Assembly: GCF_900156745.1 (NCBI RefSeq)
Contig: NZ_LT707065.1
Location: 1,612,001-1,676,000 of the forward strand
Reading direction: 5' to 3'
Source of the DNA: Achromobacter sp. MFA1 R4
Lineage (GTDB): Bacteria > Pseudomonadota > Gammaproteobacteria > Burkholderiales > Burkholderiaceae_B
DNA: 64,000 bases
In this document: positions 19,592 to 30,305 of the stretch, piece by piece
How positions within the stretch are numbered: the first letter of the stretch is position 1
Layout of the letters: each line of letters opens with the position of its first letter
Notes under the pieces: model-generated
What the model was told of the DNA's origin: nothing
The model's database searches: none
Seen by the model: only the letters and a program-made list of their open reading frames with translations
Translations under genes and position numbers: made by a program

Positions 19592-20761
19592 TCAGTTGGC
19601 GGACGCCCCGGCAATCAGGCGGCGCTTGACCAGCGGCGCCCGGTCGACCCAATGCATGCCGGCGTTGCGCAGCCAGACCAGCGGAGTCGCCCTGGAGGCG
19701 AACAGCTTGTGCAGGCCGTCCGTGGCCAGCCGCATGGCGAGGACCGGCTCGGCCCGCGCGCGCTGGTAGCGGTGCAGCACGCGCAGGTCGCCCGCCTGGC
19801 GGAACGGCTCGCGCCCCGCGACGATGCGGGCCAGCGCCTCGACGTCGCCCAGGCCGAGGTTCAGGCCCTGCCCCGCCAGCGGGTGCAGGCGATGCGCCGC
19901 GTCGCCGGCAAGCGCGATGCCGGGCGCCACCATCTGGGCGCGTTCCAGCGTAAGGGGGAACCCATGCAGCTTGCTGCGGACCTTCAGCCGGCCCAGCCGG
20001 CCTTCGGCGGCCTCGGCGAGCAGGGCCTCCAGCCGCGCGGCCTGGGCGTCCGGCGGCAGGTCCAGCAAGGGCTGGGCGAGCTCGCTGCGCATGGACCAGA
20101 CCATGGAGACCTGCGGGCCGTCCGCGGTGTCGGGCAGCGGCAGCAGGGCCAGCACGCCGTCGTCGCGGAACCATTGGAACGCGGTGCCGTGGTGCGGCAG
20201 TTCCGCGTCCAGGTGCACCACCAGGCCGGTGTCGCCGTAGGATTCGGCTTCGTGCTTCAGGCCCGCGGCGGCGCGCAGCGGCGAGGCGGCGCCGTCGGCG
20301 CCCACGAAGAGCTCGGCCTGGATGCGCGCGCCGCTGTCGGTGTCGACCGCGCCGTCCCGGTAGCCCGTGCAGCGGTCTTCCAGCCAGGCGATGCCGAACA
20401 TGCGCACGGCCTGGATCAACACACGCTCGATCTCGCCGGACTCGACGATCCAGGCCAGTTGCGGCAGCGCCGCCTGCCAGGCGTTCAGGTTCACCTGGCC
20501 ATCGGCGTCGCCGTGGATTTCCATGGCCTGCACGGGCATGAGGCGGGACGCGGGCATGGCGTCCCACACGCCCAGCTCGGCCAGGAAACGCTGGCTGGCG
20601 GGCGAGATGGCGTAGACGCGCGGGTGATAGCGGTCGGGGTCGGCAGGCGGCACGGCGGCGCGCGGCGCCAGCACGGCCACGCGCTGGCCGCGGCGGGCCA
20701 GCGCCAGCGCGGTGGACAGGCCGACGATGCCGGCCCCGCAAACGACGATCTGATGGCTCAT
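19592..20761 (-). CDS. UbiH/UbiF/Coq6-family FAD-dependent hydroxylase
   Basis: 389 residues from ATG 20761, which overlaps the mltA stop as ATGA. FAD motifs: GAGIVGLSTALALARRG at 9-25, the central DG-type segment VGADGAASPLRAAAG, and GDAAHRLHPLAGQGLNLGLGD at about residue 280, a ubiquinone-hydroxylase signature. The family inserts hydroxyl groups into the ubiquinone ring at the membrane with O2 and NADPH. Which ring position it acts on cannot be told from the sequence. Translational coupling to mltA is unexpected functionally but typical of dense genomes. Confidence 0.87.
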   Translation of the reverse strand: MSHQIVVCGAGIVGLSTALALARRGQRVAVLAPRAAVPPADPDRYHPRVYAISPASQRFLAELGVWDAMPASRLMPVQAMEIHGDADGQVNLNAWQAALPQLAWIVESGEIERVLIQAVRMFGIAWLEDRCTGYRDGAVDTDSGARIQAELFVGADGAASPLRAAAGLKHEAESYGDTGLVVHLDAELPHHGTAFQWFRDDGVLALLPLPDTADGPQVSMVWSMRSELAQPLLDLPPDAQAARLEALLAEAAEGRLGRLKVRSKLHGFPLTLERAQMVAPGIALAGDAAHRLHPLAGQGLNLGLGDVEALARIVAGREPFRQAGDLRVLHRYQRARAEPVLAMRLATDGLHKLFASRATPLVWLRNAGMHWVDRAPLVKRRLIAGASAN

Positions 20762-22062
20762 CTTGCTGAAGGCTCCCCGGCCTGTTTGGGCCACAGCAGC
20801 CACATCTGGCCGCGTTGCTTCATGCGGCCGGCCTGCTGGCCGGCTTCTTCGCCGTAACCCCAGTAGAAGTCGGCGCGCGCCGCGCCCCGGATGGCCGTGC
20901 CCGTGTCCTGGGCGAAAACCAGGCGCTGCAGGGGCCGGTCGGAGGCCGGATAGGTGGTGGACAGGAACAGCGGCGTGCCCAGCGGCACGAAGGTCGCGTC
21001 CACCGCCACCGAGCGCCGCGGCGCCAGCGGAATGGCGTAGGCGCCCTTGGGCCCCTGTTCGGGGTCGATGACGGCTTCTTCACGGAAGAACACCACGGCC
21101 GGGTTGGCATTGAGCATTTCAGGCACGCGCTTGGGATTGCGCTGCGCCCAGGCGCGGATGTTCTGCATGGACGCCTGGTCGGCGGTGAGCTCGCCGCGGT
21201 CGATCAGCCAGCGTCCGATGGACACGTAGGGCTGGCCGTTGTGGTCGGCATACGCGACGCGGATGGTCTTGCCGGCATCGGGGCCGTCGGTGAGCAGCAC
21301 GCGCCCCGAGCCCTGCACCTGCAGGAAGAAGTTGTCCACGGGGTCGTCCACCCACACCACGACGGGCGGACGGCGGCCCGACGAGGATTCGATGGCGGCG
21401 CGCGTGTCGTAGGGCACGACCCGCTTGCCGTCCAGCTTGCCGCGCACGCGCTTGCCCGCCAGATCGGGGTAGACCGAGCCCAGGTCGATCGTCAGGAGGT
21501 CGGCGGGCACCGCGTACAGCGGCCATTGGTAGACGCCGCCCTGCCGGCGCGAACCCCGCACCAGCGGCTCGTAGTAACCCGTCACCGTATTGGTTGCGGG
21601 CTTGCCGTCGGCCCCGTTCAGGCGCCAGGGCTGCAGGTAGGTCTGCAGGAAGCGGCGCACGCCTTCGCTGTCGCCGGCGGCCGGCGCACGGGCCGGATCG
21701 ATGGCCGCGGCGCACACCGGTTGCCAGGCGCGCGGCGTGGCCCGCGCGGGGGCCGCCAGGTTGCCGCTGGTCGGCCGCATCAGGCCCTTGCAGTTGCGCA
21801 GGAAAAGGGGCCAGAACTGCGACAGGTCGTCGGCGCTCCAGCCGGGCAGTTCGGACCAGTTGGCGGGCTTGAGCTTGCCGGCCAGCGCGCGCGGCGCGGA
21901 GTCGGGCAGCGCGGACAGCGAGGGCACCACGAGCGGGCCGTCGGCCGCCGGGGCGCGCACGCCGGGCGTACCCGGCAGGCCGGCATCAGGGGGAATATCC
22001 GAAGGGGTGGAACATGCCGCCAGCAGGACCGACAGCACGGACAGGCTAAGAATGCGCTTCAT
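20758..22062 (-). CDS. mltA: Membrane-bound lytic murein transglycosylase A
   Basis: 434 residues from ATG 22062, which places a lipobox LLAAC right after a short signal peptide; this decides the start over ATG 22098. The lipoprotein is anchored in the outer membrane and cleaves peptidoglycan with 1,6-anhydro product formation. The MltA barrel and 3D domain are seen in VTGYYEPLVRGSRR, VWVDDPVDNFFLQVQGSGRV and DTGTAIRGAARADFYWGYG, the last holding the catalytic aspartate. It overlaps the following hydroxylase gene by four bases. Confidence 0.94.
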   Translation of the reverse strand: MKRILSLSVLSVLLAACSTPSDIPPDAGLPGTPGVRAPAADGPLVVPSLSALPDSAPRALAGKLKPANWSELPGWSADDLSQFWPLFLRNCKGLMRPTSGNLAAPARATPRAWQPVCAAAIDPARAPAAGDSEGVRRFLQTYLQPWRLNGADGKPATNTVTGYYEPLVRGSRRQGGVYQWPLYAVPADLLTIDLGSVYPDLAGKRVRGKLDGKRVVPYDTRAAIESSSGRRPPVVVWVDDPVDNFFLQVQGSGRVLLTDGPDAGKTIRVAYADHNGQPYVSIGRWLIDRGELTADQASMQNIRAWAQRNPKRVPEMLNANPAVVFFREEAVIDPEQGPKGAYAIPLAPRRSVAVDATFVPLGTPLFLSTTYPASDRPLQRLVFAQDTGTAIRGAARADFYWGYGEEAGQQAGRMKQRGQMWLLWPKQAGEPSAR

Positions 22063-22125
22063 GAGCAGGGGGAAAAACGCAGAAGGAAAAACGTGCAACG
22101 GACGGCCTGGCGCATACTCACAGGC

Positions 22126-22500
22126 TCAGTGCAGCGTGCGCGGCATGGCCAGGACGAATTCGGAGATCGGAACTTCGAACGGGATGCCGTTCTCGCCGAC
22201 GCAGTGATAGATGCCGCGCATCGTGCCCACCGGCGTGGGCAGGGGACAGCCGCTGGTGTATTCGAAGGTCTCGCCCGGGGCCAGCAGGGGCTGCTGTCCC
22301 ACGATGCCCAGGCCGCGCACTTCCTGCACGCGCTGGTTGCCGTCGGTGATGATCCAGTGGCGGCTGATCACCTGGGCGGGATGTTCGCCGGTATTGGTGA
22401 TGCGGACGGTGTAGGCGAACACGAATTGCTGTTCGCCTGGGTTGGACTGTTCTGGCACGAAGCGCGGAGAGACAGAGACGCTCAGGTCGTAAGGTTTCAC
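22126..22500 (-). CDS. apaG: ApaG (Co2+/Mg2+ efflux-associated DUF525 protein)
   Basis: 124 residues from GTG 22500, with AGGGAAGG just upstream. A fibronectin-III-like single domain: YTVRITNTGEHPAQVISRHWIITD and GCPLPTPVGTMRGIYHCVGENG are nearly invariant in ApaG. Its biochemical role is unclear; mutants elsewhere affect cobalt resistance. It diverges from rpe across a 153-base gap, an arrangement shared with Bordetella as far as I recall. Confidence 0.93.
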   Translation of the reverse strand: MKPYDLSVSVSPRFVPEQSNPGEQQFVFAYTVRITNTGEHPAQVISRHWIITDGNQRVQEVRGLGIVGQQPLLAPGETFEYTSGCPLPTPVGTMRGIYHCVGENGIPFEVPISEFVLAMPRTLH

Positions 22501-22653
22501 AGTCCTTCCCTGTGTGGCTGCACGCAGGCGGCCGGATGCCGGCGCCGACGCTTGAAAAGACGAAGAATTCTGGCGCGTCACACCGGGACGTTCCCGATAC
22601 CCCGCCTCAAACTGCAATAATGGCACATTATGCCCTTCCCGACCCCGAACATC

Positions 22654-23358
22654 ATGTCCAAGCAAACGGCCTCCACCCGCATTACTCCCAGCATCCTGTC
22701 GGCTGACTTCGCCCGGCTGGGCGAGGAAGTCCGCAATGTCGTCGCCGCCGGCGCCGACTGGATTCACGTGGACGTGATGGACAACCACTATGTCCCCAAC
22801 CTGACCATCGGCCCGATGGTGTGCGCGGCGATACGCCCCCACGTGCAGGTGCCGATCGACGTGCACCTGATGGTCGAGCCCGTGGATGCGCTGGTGCCGC
22901 AGTTCGCCAAGGCCGGCGCCGACTACATCAGCTTTCACCCCGACGCGAGCGCGCACGTGGACCGCACGCTGTCCCTCATCCGCGAAAACGGCTGCAAGGC
23001 CGGCCTGGTGTTCAACCCGGCCACCCCGCTGTCCTACATGGACTACGTGATGGACAAGATCGACCTGGTCCTCATCATGTCGGTGAACCCGGGCTTCGGC
23101 GGCCAGAGCTTCATCCCCGCCGCGCTCACCAAGCTGCGCGAGGCGCGCGCCCGCATCGACGCCTGGATGCAGGCCGGCGGTCAGGAGATCGTTCTGCAGG
23201 TGGACGGCGGCGTCAAGATCGACAACATCGCCGAGATCCGCGCCGCCGGGGCGGACACCTTCGTGGCAGGTTCCGCCATCTTCGGCAAGCCGGACTACGC
23301 CGGCATCATCAAGGCCATGCGCGAGCAGATCGCCATCGGCGAAACCACCGCCGTCTAA
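22654..23358 (+). CDS. rpe: Ribulose-phosphate 3-epimerase
   Basis: 234 residues from ATG 22654 (an upstream in-frame ATG at 22630 adds eight unconserved residues). TIM-barrel enzyme of the pentose phosphate and Calvin cycles. Metal and catalytic residues are in [44 protein letters not shown] and VDGGVKIDN. It is followed 15 bases later by gph; the rpe-gph-trpE order is common in proteobacteria. Confidence 0.96.
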   Translation: MSKQTASTRITPSILSADFARLGEEVRNVVAAGADWIHVDVMDNHYVPNLTIGPMVCAAIRPHVQVPIDVHLMVEPVDALVPQFAKAGADYISFHPDASAHVDRTLSLIRENGCKAGLVFNPATPLSYMDYVMDKIDLVLIMSVNPGFGGQSFIPAALTKLREARARIDAWMQAGGQEIVLQVDGGVKIDNIAEIRAAGADTFVAGSAIFGKPDYAGIIKAMREQIAIGETTAV

Positions 23359-23373
23359 GCCCAAGGAATCGAC

Positions 23374-24081
23374 ATGACCGCTTTTCGCGCCGCGCTGCTG
23401 GACCTTGACGGCACCCTGCTCGACTCCATTCCCGACCTGGCCTTTGCCGCCAACGCCATGCGCGTCGAGCTGGGCATGATCTCGCTGCGCGAAGACGTGG
23501 TGGCCACGTTCGTGGGCAAGGGGGTGGACAACCTGGTGCGCCGCAGCCTGGCCGGGTCGCTGGACGCCGCCGACCCGTCGCCCGAGGAATTCGCGCGGGC
23601 CCGCGAAGCCTTCTACCGCCATTACCACCTGGTCAACGGCGAACGCGCGCAGGTCTATCCCGGCGTCATCGACGGCCTGAAGCGCATGCGCGACCTGGGG
23701 CTGAAGCTGGCGGTGGTCACCAACAAGCCCACGGAGTTCACCCTGCCGCTGCTGCAGCGCACCGGCCTGGCGGGCTTTTTCGAGGCCGTGGTCTGCGGCG
23801 ACACCTGCGAGCGCCGCAAGCCCGATCCCGACCAGGTCCACCATGCCTGCGACCTGCTGGGCGTGGCCGTGGGCGAGGCCGTGACCATCGGCGATTCCAT
23901 CAACGACGCGCAGGCCGGCCGCAGCGCCGGCACGCAGGTGCTGGTGGTGCCCTACGGCTACAACGAAGGACGTGACGTGCGCGAGCTGGATGTCGATGGT
24001 ATAGTTGACACGCTTGTTGACGCCGCCCAGTGGGTTGCGCTCTGGAATCAAAACCAGAACGCGGCAAAAGTACCGGCCTGA
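23374..24081 (+). CDS. gph: Phosphoglycolate phosphatase
   Basis: 235 residues, HAD superfamily. Motif I LLDLDGTLLDSIPDL (nucleophile Asp near residue 10), motif II VVTNKPTEF, lysine in CERRKPDPD and motif IV TIGDSINDAQAG are intact. It removes 2-phosphoglycolate arising from DNA repair or oxygenation. It belongs to the rpe-gph unit and ends about 80 bases before the trp leader peptide. Confidence 0.93.
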   Translation: MTAFRAALLDLDGTLLDSIPDLAFAANAMRVELGMISLREDVVATFVGKGVDNLVRRSLAGSLDAADPSPEEFARAREAFYRHYHLVNGERAQVYPGVIDGLKRMRDLGLKLAVVTNKPTEFTLPLLQRTGLAGFFEAVVCGDTCERRKPDPDQVHHACDLLGVAVGEAVTIGDSINDAQAGRSAGTQVLVVPYGYNEGRDVRELDVDGIVDTLVDAAQWVALWNQNQNAAKVPA

Positions 24082-24158
24082 AAAACCCGTACCCGCCTGA
24101 AAACCCGGGACTGAACGGCGCAAAAAACGAATACCGCAAATCTAGCGAATACCCATCA

Positions 24159-24233
24159 ATGAACGTTTCCATCCAGAACCAAATGCTCGGCGCCTCGTGG
24201 CGTTGGTGGCGTTTGTCTTCCGGGTGGCGATGA
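24159..24233 (+). CDS. trpL: trp operon leader peptide
   Basis: 24 codons, ATG to TGA, with four tryptophans: residues 14, 16, 17 and 23 (SWRWWRLSSGW). It lies 140 bases before trpE and just upstream of a hairpin plus T run (24297-24328). Tryptophan starvation would stall the ribosome on the Trp cluster and favour read-through, the classic attenuation logic. No strong ribosome binding site or promoter is evident to me; AT-poor spacing makes the promoter hard to place. Confidence 0.85.
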   Translation: MNVSIQNQMLGASWRWWRLSSGWR

Positions 24234-24296
24234 TTCCCTTCCCGGCCCTAGACGCAACCTTGCCGCCTAGCGCCGATTCTGTGTAAACAGAGCCAA

Positions 24297-24328
24297 ACCC
24301 GGAACCAGTTAACTGGACCGGGTTTTTT
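24297..24328 (+). terminator. trp attenuator terminator
   Basis: ACCCGG pairs with CCGGGT around the inner palindrome CCAGTTAACTGG, and six T residues follow. Position after trpL and 45 bases before trpE fits an attenuator. Confidence 0.85.
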
Positions 24329-24373
24329 GTTGCGTGCCCGGTCCGAAAGCAGACACCGCTTACGAGACCCGAC

Positions 24374-25894
24374 ATGACCGAAATCGAATTCAAGGCCCTT
24401 GCGGCACAAGGCTACAACCGCATCCCCCTGGTGGCCGAAACCTATGCCGACCTGGACACCCCGCTCGGCATCTACCTGAAACTGGCGCATTCGGGCCCGC
24501 TGGCCGGCCGCATGACCTGCCTGATGGAATCGGTGGTGGGCGGCGAGCGCTTCGGCCGCTACTCCTTCATCGGCCTGCCCGCCCGCACGGTGATCCGCGC
24601 CAGCGGCACGCGCACCGAAGTGCTGCACGACGGCAAGATCGTCGAAACGCATGACGGCGATCCGCTGGCCTTCATCGAGCAATACCAGAGCCGCTTCAAG
24701 GTCGCCCTGCGTCCCGGCATGCCGCGCTTCTGCGGCGGGCTGGCCGGTTATTTCGGCTATGACACGGTGCGCCACATCGAGCCCTGCCTGGGCCCCGCCG
24801 TCAAGCCGTTTCCGGCCGGCATGGAAGGCGGCACGCCCGACCTGATGCTGATGCACGTGGACGAACTGGTCATCGTCGACAACCTGGCCGGCCGCATCTA
24901 CCTGATGGTGTACGCGGACCCGGGCCAGCCCGAGGCCTACAGCCGCGCGCAGCAGCGCCTGACCGACCTGCGCACGCGCCTGCGACGCCCCGTGGAAATT
25001 CCGTACAGCCACGCCAGCATGCAGACCGAGGAACGGCGCGACTTCAAGAAAGAGGACTACCTGGCGGCCGTCCTGCGCGCCAAGGAACACATCGCCGCCG
25101 GCGACCTGATGCAGGTGCAGATCGGCCAGGTCATCGCCAAGCCCTTCCGCGACTCCCCCCTCTCCCTCTACCGCGCCCTGCGGTCGCTCAATCCCTCCCC
25201 CTATATGTACTTCTGGAACTTCGGCGACTTCCAGGTCGTGGGCGCGTCGCCCGAAATCCTGGTGCGCCAGGAGCGCACCGTCGAAAACGGCGAGCCGAAG
25301 TCGCAGATCACCATCCGCCCGCTGGCCGGCACCCGCAAACGCGGCGGCACGCCCGAGGAAGACGCAGCGCTGGCCGCCGAGCTGAAGGCCGATCCCAAGG
25401 AGATCGCCGAACACGTCATGCTGATCGACCTGGCGCGCAACGACGTCGGGCGGGTCGCGCAGGTGGGCTCGGTGAAGGTCAGCGACACCATGGTCATCGA
25501 ACGCTATTCGCACGTGATGCACCTGGTGTCCAACGTCACGGGCACGCTGAACCCCGGCATGAGCAGCATGGACGTGCTGCGCGCGTCGTTCCCCGCCGGC
25601 ACGCTGACGGGCGCGCCCAAGGTCGAGGCCATGAAGATCATCGACGAACTGGAGCCCGTGCGCCGCGGCATCTACGGCGGCGCGGCCGGCTACCTGAGCT
25701 ACGGCGGCGAGATGGACGTGGCCATCGCCATCCGCACCGGCGTCATCAAGGACGGCACGCTGTACGTGCAGGCGGCCGCCGGCATCGTGGCCGACTCGAA
25801 CCCCGAAGCCGAATGGGCCGAGACCGAAGCCAAGGCCCGCGCCGTGCTGCGCGCCGCCGAGCAGGTGCAGCACGGCCTGGACGAACCCATCTGA
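24374..25894 (+). CDS. trpE: Anthranilate synthase component I
   Basis: 506 residues. Converts chorismate and ammonia to anthranilate together with TrpG. The N-terminal domain has the tryptophan-feedback motif region LLES-like [16 protein letters not shown]; the catalytic C-terminal domain shows [33 protein letters not shown] and [14 protein letters not shown]. It is first in trpE-trpG-trpD-trpC and is controlled by the leader and attenuator upstream. trpG follows after 62 bases. Confidence 0.96.
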   Translation: MTEIEFKALAAQGYNRIPLVAETYADLDTPLGIYLKLAHSGPLAGRMTCLMESVVGGERFGRYSFIGLPARTVIRASGTRTEVLHDGKIVETHDGDPLAFIEQYQSRFKVALRPGMPRFCGGLAGYFGYDTVRHIEPCLGPAVKPFPAGMEGGTPDLMLMHVDELVIVDNLAGRIYLMVYADPGQPEAYSRAQQRLTDLRTRLRRPVEIPYSHASMQTEERRDFKKEDYLAAVLRAKEHIAAGDLMQVQIGQVIAKPFRDSPLSLYRALRSLNPSPYMYFWNFGDFQVVGASPEILVRQERTVENGEPKSQITIRPLAGTRKRGGTPEEDAALAAELKADPKEIAEHVMLIDLARNDVGRVAQVGSVKVSDTMVIERYSHVMHLVSNVTGTLNPGMSSMDVLRASFPAGTLTGAPKVEAMKIIDELEPVRRGIYGGAAGYLSYGGEMDVAIAIRTGVIKDGTLYVQAAAGIVADSNPEAEWAETEAKARAVLRAAEQVQHGLDEPI

Positions 25895-25956
25895 GACTGG
25901 CGGCAACCGCCCCCCGCTTACCGCCCGGGCCGCAGGACGGCCCCGAGGAGAAAAAA

Positions 25957-26523
25957 ATGCTGTTGATGATCGACAACTACGATTCCTTTACCTACAACCT
26001 GGTGCAGTACTTCGGCGAACTGGGCGTGGACGTGCGCGTGGCGCGCAACGACCAGATCACGCTGGAGGAAATCGACGCGCTCAATCCCGACCAGATCTGC
26101 GTGTCGCCCGGCCCGTGCTCGCCGGCCGAGGCGGGCATCTCGGTGCCGCTGATCCAGGCCTATGCCGGCAAGAAGCCCATCCTGGGCGTCTGCCTGGGCC
26201 ACCAGGCCATCGGCGCGGCCTTCGGCGGCGACATCGTGCGCGCGCAGACCATCATGCACGGCAAGACCATCCAGCTCTCGCACACGGGCACCGACCTGTT
26301 CCAGGGCCTGCCCACGCCGTACACTGTCATCCGCTACAACTCGTTGACGATCGACCCGGCCACCCTGCCGGACTGCCTGGCCGTCACCGCGACGGCGCCC
26401 GACGGCGACATCATGGGCGTGCGGCACAAGACCCTGCCGCTGTACGGGGTACAGTTCCACCCCGAATCCGTACTGAGCGAGCACGGCCACGCCCTGCTGC
26501 GCAATTTCCTGAACCTCGCCTAA
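25957..26523 (+). CDS. trpG: Anthranilate synthase component II (glutamine amidotransferase)
   Basis: 188 residues from ATG 25957, with GAGGAG eight bases upstream; the open frame is longer but this start gives [14 protein letters not shown]. Class I amidotransferase: nucleophilic Cys in [10 protein letters not shown] (near residue 79), and the His-Glu pair in [14 protein letters not shown]. It supplies ammonia to TrpE. The same subunit may also serve para-aminobenzoate synthase, since no separate pabA is seen here. Confidence 0.96.
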   Translation: MLLMIDNYDSFTYNLVQYFGELGVDVRVARNDQITLEEIDALNPDQICVSPGPCSPAEAGISVPLIQAYAGKKPILGVCLGHQAIGAAFGGDIVRAQTIMHGKTIQLSHTGTDLFQGLPTPYTVIRYNSLTIDPATLPDCLAVTATAPDGDIMGVRHKTLPLYGVQFHPESVLSEHGHALLRNFLNLA

Positions 26524-26535
26524 GAAGGACGCATC

Positions 26536-27567
26536 GTGACGATTTCCCCCACCGAAGCGCTGACGCGCTGCATCGAACACCGCGAAATTTTCCACGACGA
26601 AATGCTGCACCTGATGCGCATGCTGATGCGCGGCGAGATGTCGCCGCAGATCGCCAGCGCGCTGCTGATGGGCCTGCGCGTCAAGAAAGAGACCATCGGC
26701 GAGATCACCGCCGCGGCCCAGGTCATGCGCGAATTCGCCACGCCCGTGGTCACGCCCAACCCGAGCGAGTTGCTGGACATGTGCGGCACGGGCGGCGACG
26801 GCAGCCACACGTTCAACATCTCGACGACCGCCATGTTCGTGGCCGCCGCGGCCGGCGTGCCGATCGCCAAGCACGGCAACCGCAGCGCCTCCTCGTCCAG
26901 CGGCAGCGCCGACGTGCTGGAGGCGCTGGGCGCCAACCTGGTGCTGACGCCGGAACAGGTGACCGAGTGCATCCAGCAGACCGGCATCGGCTTCATGTTC
27001 GCGCCCGCCCACCACGGCGCCATGAAGAACGTGGCGGCCATCCGTAAGGAGCTGGCCGTACGCACGATCTTCAACATCCTCGGTCCGCTGACCAACCCGG
27101 CCGGCGCCGCCAATCAGTTGATGGGTGTGTTCCACCCCGACCTCGTCGGCATCCAGGTGCGCGTGCTGGAACGCCTGGGCTCGCGCCACGTGCTGGTCGT
27201 GCACGGCAAGGACGGCATGGACGAGGCCTCGCTGGGCGGCGCCACGATGGTGGGCGAGCTCAAGGACGGCGTGGTCCGCGAATACGAGATCCATCCCGAG
27301 GACTACGGGCTATCCATGATGTCCAACCGGAGCATCAAGGTGTCCAATCGCGAGCAGTCGCGCGAGCTTGTCATAGAGGCGCTGGAAAATGTCGAGGGCG
27401 CGGCCCGCGACATCGTCGCCCTGAACGCCGGGCTCGCCATCTATGCCGGCAACAAAGCCGATTCCATTCCCGAAGCCTTGGCGCTAGCATTTGAACTAAT
27501 TTCCACCGGCGCGGCACGAGCCAAGCTGGAAGAATTCTGCGCCTACACCCGGACATTCCAGAAATGA
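26536..27567 (+). CDS. trpD: Anthranilate phosphoribosyltransferase
   Basis: 343 residues from GTG 26536, preceded by AAGGA. The second pathway step joins anthranilate to PRPP. The PRPP-binding motif [17 protein letters not shown] is present, as are [21 protein letters not shown] and [13 protein letters not shown]. The last four bases overlap the trpC start (ATGA), implying coupled translation. Confidence 0.96.
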   Translation: MTISPTEALTRCIEHREIFHDEMLHLMRMLMRGEMSPQIASALLMGLRVKKETIGEITAAAQVMREFATPVVTPNPSELLDMCGTGGDGSHTFNISTTAMFVAAAAGVPIAKHGNRSASSSSGSADVLEALGANLVLTPEQVTECIQQTGIGFMFAPAHHGAMKNVAAIRKELAVRTIFNILGPLTNPAGAANQLMGVFHPDLVGIQVRVLERLGSRHVLVVHGKDGMDEASLGGATMVGELKDGVVREYEIHPEDYGLSMMSNRSIKVSNREQSRELVIEALENVEGAARDIVALNAGLAIYAGNKADSIPEALALAFELISTGAARAKLEEFCAYTRTFQK

Positions 27568-28352
27568 ACGATATTCTTGCGAAGATCCTCGCCGTCAAGG
27601 CCGAGGAAGTCGCCGCCGCCCGCCAGATGCGCAGCGAAGCCGAAGTCCTGCGCGAAGCGCAGGCGCGCCAGGACGTGCGCGGCTTTGCCCAGGCCATCGA
27701 AGACAAGATCTCGCAGGGCAGGCCCGGCGTCATCGCTGAAATCAAGAAGGCGTCGCCCTCCAAGGGCGTCATCCGCGAGGGCTTCGCCCCCGCCGAGATC
27801 GCGGCCACCTACGCCGTCCACGGCGCGGCCTGCCTGTCGGTGCTGACCGACGTGCAGTTCTTCCAGGGCTCGCACGACCATCTGCGCCAGGCCCGCGCCG
27901 CCTGCTCGCTGCCGGTGCTGCGCAAGGACTTCGTGATCGATCCCTACCAGATCATCGCCGCGCGCGCGATGGGCGCGGACTGCGTGCTGCTGATCGTGGC
28001 CGCGCTCACGCCCGCGCAATTGCGCGACTACGAAACGCTGGCGATCGAACTGGGCATGGACGTGCTGGTCGAAGTGCACGACGCCGAGGAACTGGACGTC
28101 GCGCTCACCCTCAAGACGCCGCTGCTGGGCATCAACAACCGCAATCTGCGCACCTTCGAGACCAGCCTGCAGACCACGCTGGACCTGCTGCCCCGCATTC
28201 CTGCGGGCAAGCGCGTCGTGACCGAAAGCGGCATTCTCAAGCCGGAAGACGTGAAGCTGATGCGCGAGAACAAGGTCGACGCGTTCCTGGTGGGCGAGGC
28301 ATTCATGCGCGCCAAGGATCCGGGCGCGGAGCTGGCGCGATTGATGGGGTGA
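27564..28352 (+). CDS. trpC: Indole-3-glycerol phosphate synthase
   Basis: 262 residues. Closes the indole ring in tryptophan synthesis. TIM-barrel landmarks: [49 protein letters not shown] and [12 protein letters not shown]. Monofunctional, without a fused TrpF. The stop codon lies inside a 16-bp tandem repeat whose first unit encodes the end of the protein (LMG-stop); extra units lie in the intergenic region. trpF and trpBA are not in this window. Confidence 0.96.
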   Translation: MNDILAKILAVKAEEVAAARQMRSEAEVLREAQARQDVRGFAQAIEDKISQGRPGVIAEIKKASPSKGVIREGFAPAEIAATYAVHGAACLSVLTDVQFFQGSHDHLRQARAACSLPVLRKDFVIDPYQIIAARAMGADCVLLIVAALTPAQLRDYETLAIELGMDVLVEVHDAEELDVALTLKTPLLGINNRNLRTFETSLQTTLDLLPRIPAGKRVVTESGILKPEDVKLMRENKVDAFLVGEAFMRAKDPGAELARLMG

Positions 28353-28394
28353 CGGGTTGATGGGGTGACGGGTTGATGGGGTGACAGGTTGATG
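28341..28394 (+). repeat. 16-bp tandem repeat overlapping the trpC 3' end
   Basis: Units TTGATGGGGTGACGGG at 28341 and 28357, a variant at 28373 (A for G in the third last place) and a partial fourth unit. The first unit contains the trpC stop codon. It lies between the convergent trpC and sigma-54 activator genes. Confidence 0.9.
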
Positions 28395-28410
28395 CCCGGC
28401 CGCGCCGAGG

Positions 28411-30285
28411 TCAGCGCGGCCGCGTCAATCCCAGCGCCGCCGCCCGCCGGTAGACGGTGCTGCGGTGCACACCCAGCGCGCGCGCCGCGCGGCTGACGCT
28501 GCCGCCGTGCGCATCCAGTGCGTCGCGAATCGCAGCGTCGGTCATGGCGTGCAGATCGGGCGCGCCGCCCAATGGCGCCGCCGCGCTTGCCACAGTCCGT
28601 AATTCCGCGGGCAGCATGTCCGCGTCCACCCGGCCCGCCGGTCCGGCCAGCACATGCAGGGTGCGCAGCACCGACACCAGTTGCCGATAGTTGCCGGGCC
28701 ACGAATACGCGGCCAGCAGGGCTTCGATGGCGGGCGGCAGCGCCGGCCCCGCGCCTTGCGCGGCCCACAGGCTGCGCAGCAGCTCCAGCCGGTCCGCCCG
28801 CGCGCGCAGGGGTTCCAGGGTGACGGTGTATTCGGCGATCCGGAAGTACAGGTCCGGCCGCACCGGCGCATCCGGACCTTCATGGGCGAGCGGCCGGTGC
28901 GTCGCGCACACCAGCGCGAAGTCCACCGGCACGGGCCGCGCCGCGCCCAGCGGCGAGACCTCGCGCGTCTGCAGCACGCGCAGCAGGCGCGATTGCAGCA
29001 GCAGCGGCATGTCGCCGATTTCGTCCAGGAACAGCACGCCGCCATGCGCCTGGCGCAGCAGCCCCTTGCTGCCCTGGCGGCGCGCGCCGGTGAAGGCGCC
29101 TTCTTCGTAGCCGAACAATTCCGATTCGATCAGGCTTTCCGGCAGGGCGGCGCAATTCACCGCCACGAAGGGGCCGGCCGCGCGCTTGCCTCGCGCATGG
29201 ATCTGCCGCGCAAAGACTTCCTTGCCCACGCCCGTTTCGCCTTGCAGCAGGATCGATACGCCCGCATCCGCCAGATGCACCGCGCGCGCCAGCGCGCCCA
29301 GCGTGGCGGCATCGAAGCTGGCGGCGGGCGTGTTTGAAAGGGCGCCGGTCGGCCGGGCGGGCGGCGCGCAGGGCGGCTGCGGGGGCCGGCCGCGGGGCCA
29401 GCGCAGCCGCGCGTGATAGACCGCCCCCGTGCGTGTGTGCACCCGGCCCGCCGGGTCGGGGCAGCGTTCAATGGCGCCCTCGAAGACATCCGCGTAGCGG
29501 TAGACGCCCAGCGCGGTGGCGGCCAGACCCAGCGCCTGCAGCGCGCGCCGGTTCGCGCCGATCAGCAGGTCGCCCTGGAACGCGAGCAGCGCTTCGCCCG
29601 GCTGGCCCAGTCCGGAATGATCCGCGTGCAGGCGCAGCACGGCGCATTGTTCATAGGCGTCTTCGAACATCTGGTGTTCGATGCGGTCCACCGCCAGGCG
29701 CACCAGCGCCAGCACGTCGGGGCGCACCTCGCGGGCCTGGCTGGACAAATCCAGCACGCCCAGCGTGCGGCCTTCGCTGTCGGTAATGGGGACGGCCGCG
29801 CAGGTCAGGATGCGGTTGGGTTCGAAATAGTGTTCGGCGCCGTGCACGGCGATGGGCCGGCCTTCCACGAGCGCGGTGCCGATGGCATTGGTGCCCGCGG
29901 CGGCTTCGTCCCAGGGCGCGCCGGGCATCAGCGCCACGCGCGAGGCGCGATGCGCAAACCCCGCGTCGCCGTCCGACTCCAGGACCAGGCCCTGGGCGTC
30001 AGACAGGATCACCAGGTTGCCGCTGCCGCCAGCCTGGCGGCGCAGATAAGCGATGGCCGGTTCGGACATGCGGCGCAGCGCCTCGTTGCGCTGCTGGGCC
30101 TCGCGCAGTTCGCCCTGCGTCATGAGCTCGGCGCGGCGCACGCCGCGCATGTCGAAGCCCAGATCGGCGCAGCGGCGCCAGGACCGCAGGATGGGTTCGG
30201 CGACCATGCCGCCGGGCACCGCGCCCTGCTGGTTGAACAACAGCCGCGCCTGCGTCAGCGTCTGCCGACGGGAGTGAGTGGCCAT
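28411..30285 (-). CDS. AcoR-type sigma-54-dependent transcriptional activator
   Basis: 624 residues. Domains in order: N-terminal GAF-type sensor (about 60-220; [36 protein letters not shown], the latter typical of AcoR), a linker, a central AAA+ domain with Walker A GETGVGKE, the sigma-54 contact motif GAFTGA (396-401) and Walker B FLDEIGD, and a C-terminal Fis-type helix-turn-helix ([22 protein letters not shown]). AcoR proteins respond to acetoin, ethanol or related small molecules. It diverges from the aldehyde dehydrogenase gene, which has a sigma-54 promoter and upstream repeats, so that gene is the likely target. Confidence 0.88.
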   Translation of the reverse strand: MATHSRRQTLTQARLLFNQQGAVPGGMVAEPILRSWRRCADLGFDMRGVRRAELMTQGELREAQQRNEALRRMSEPAIAYLRRQAGGSGNLVILSDAQGLVLESDGDAGFAHRASRVALMPGAPWDEAAAGTNAIGTALVEGRPIAVHGAEHYFEPNRILTCAAVPITDSEGRTLGVLDLSSQAREVRPDVLALVRLAVDRIEHQMFEDAYEQCAVLRLHADHSGLGQPGEALLAFQGDLLIGANRRALQALGLAATALGVYRYADVFEGAIERCPDPAGRVHTRTGAVYHARLRWPRGRPPQPPCAPPARPTGALSNTPAASFDAATLGALARAVHLADAGVSILLQGETGVGKEVFARQIHARGKRAAGPFVAVNCAALPESLIESELFGYEEGAFTGARRQGSKGLLRQAHGGVLFLDEIGDMPLLLQSRLLRVLQTREVSPLGAARPVPVDFALVCATHRPLAHEGPDAPVRPDLYFRIAEYTVTLEPLRARADRLELLRSLWAAQGAGPALPPAIEALLAAYSWPGNYRQLVSVLRTLHVLAGPAGRVDADMLPAELRTVASAAAPLGGAPDLHAMTDAAIRDALDAHGGSVSRAARALGVHRSTVYRRAAALGLTRPR

Positions 30286-30305
30286 GCATGTCTCCTAGGA
30301 CCGGC

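Noticed and set aside
24005-24022. TTGACA and TTGACG at the end of gph as trp promoter -35 boxes
   Set aside because: No acceptable -10 box lies at the right distance for either, so I did not call a promoter.
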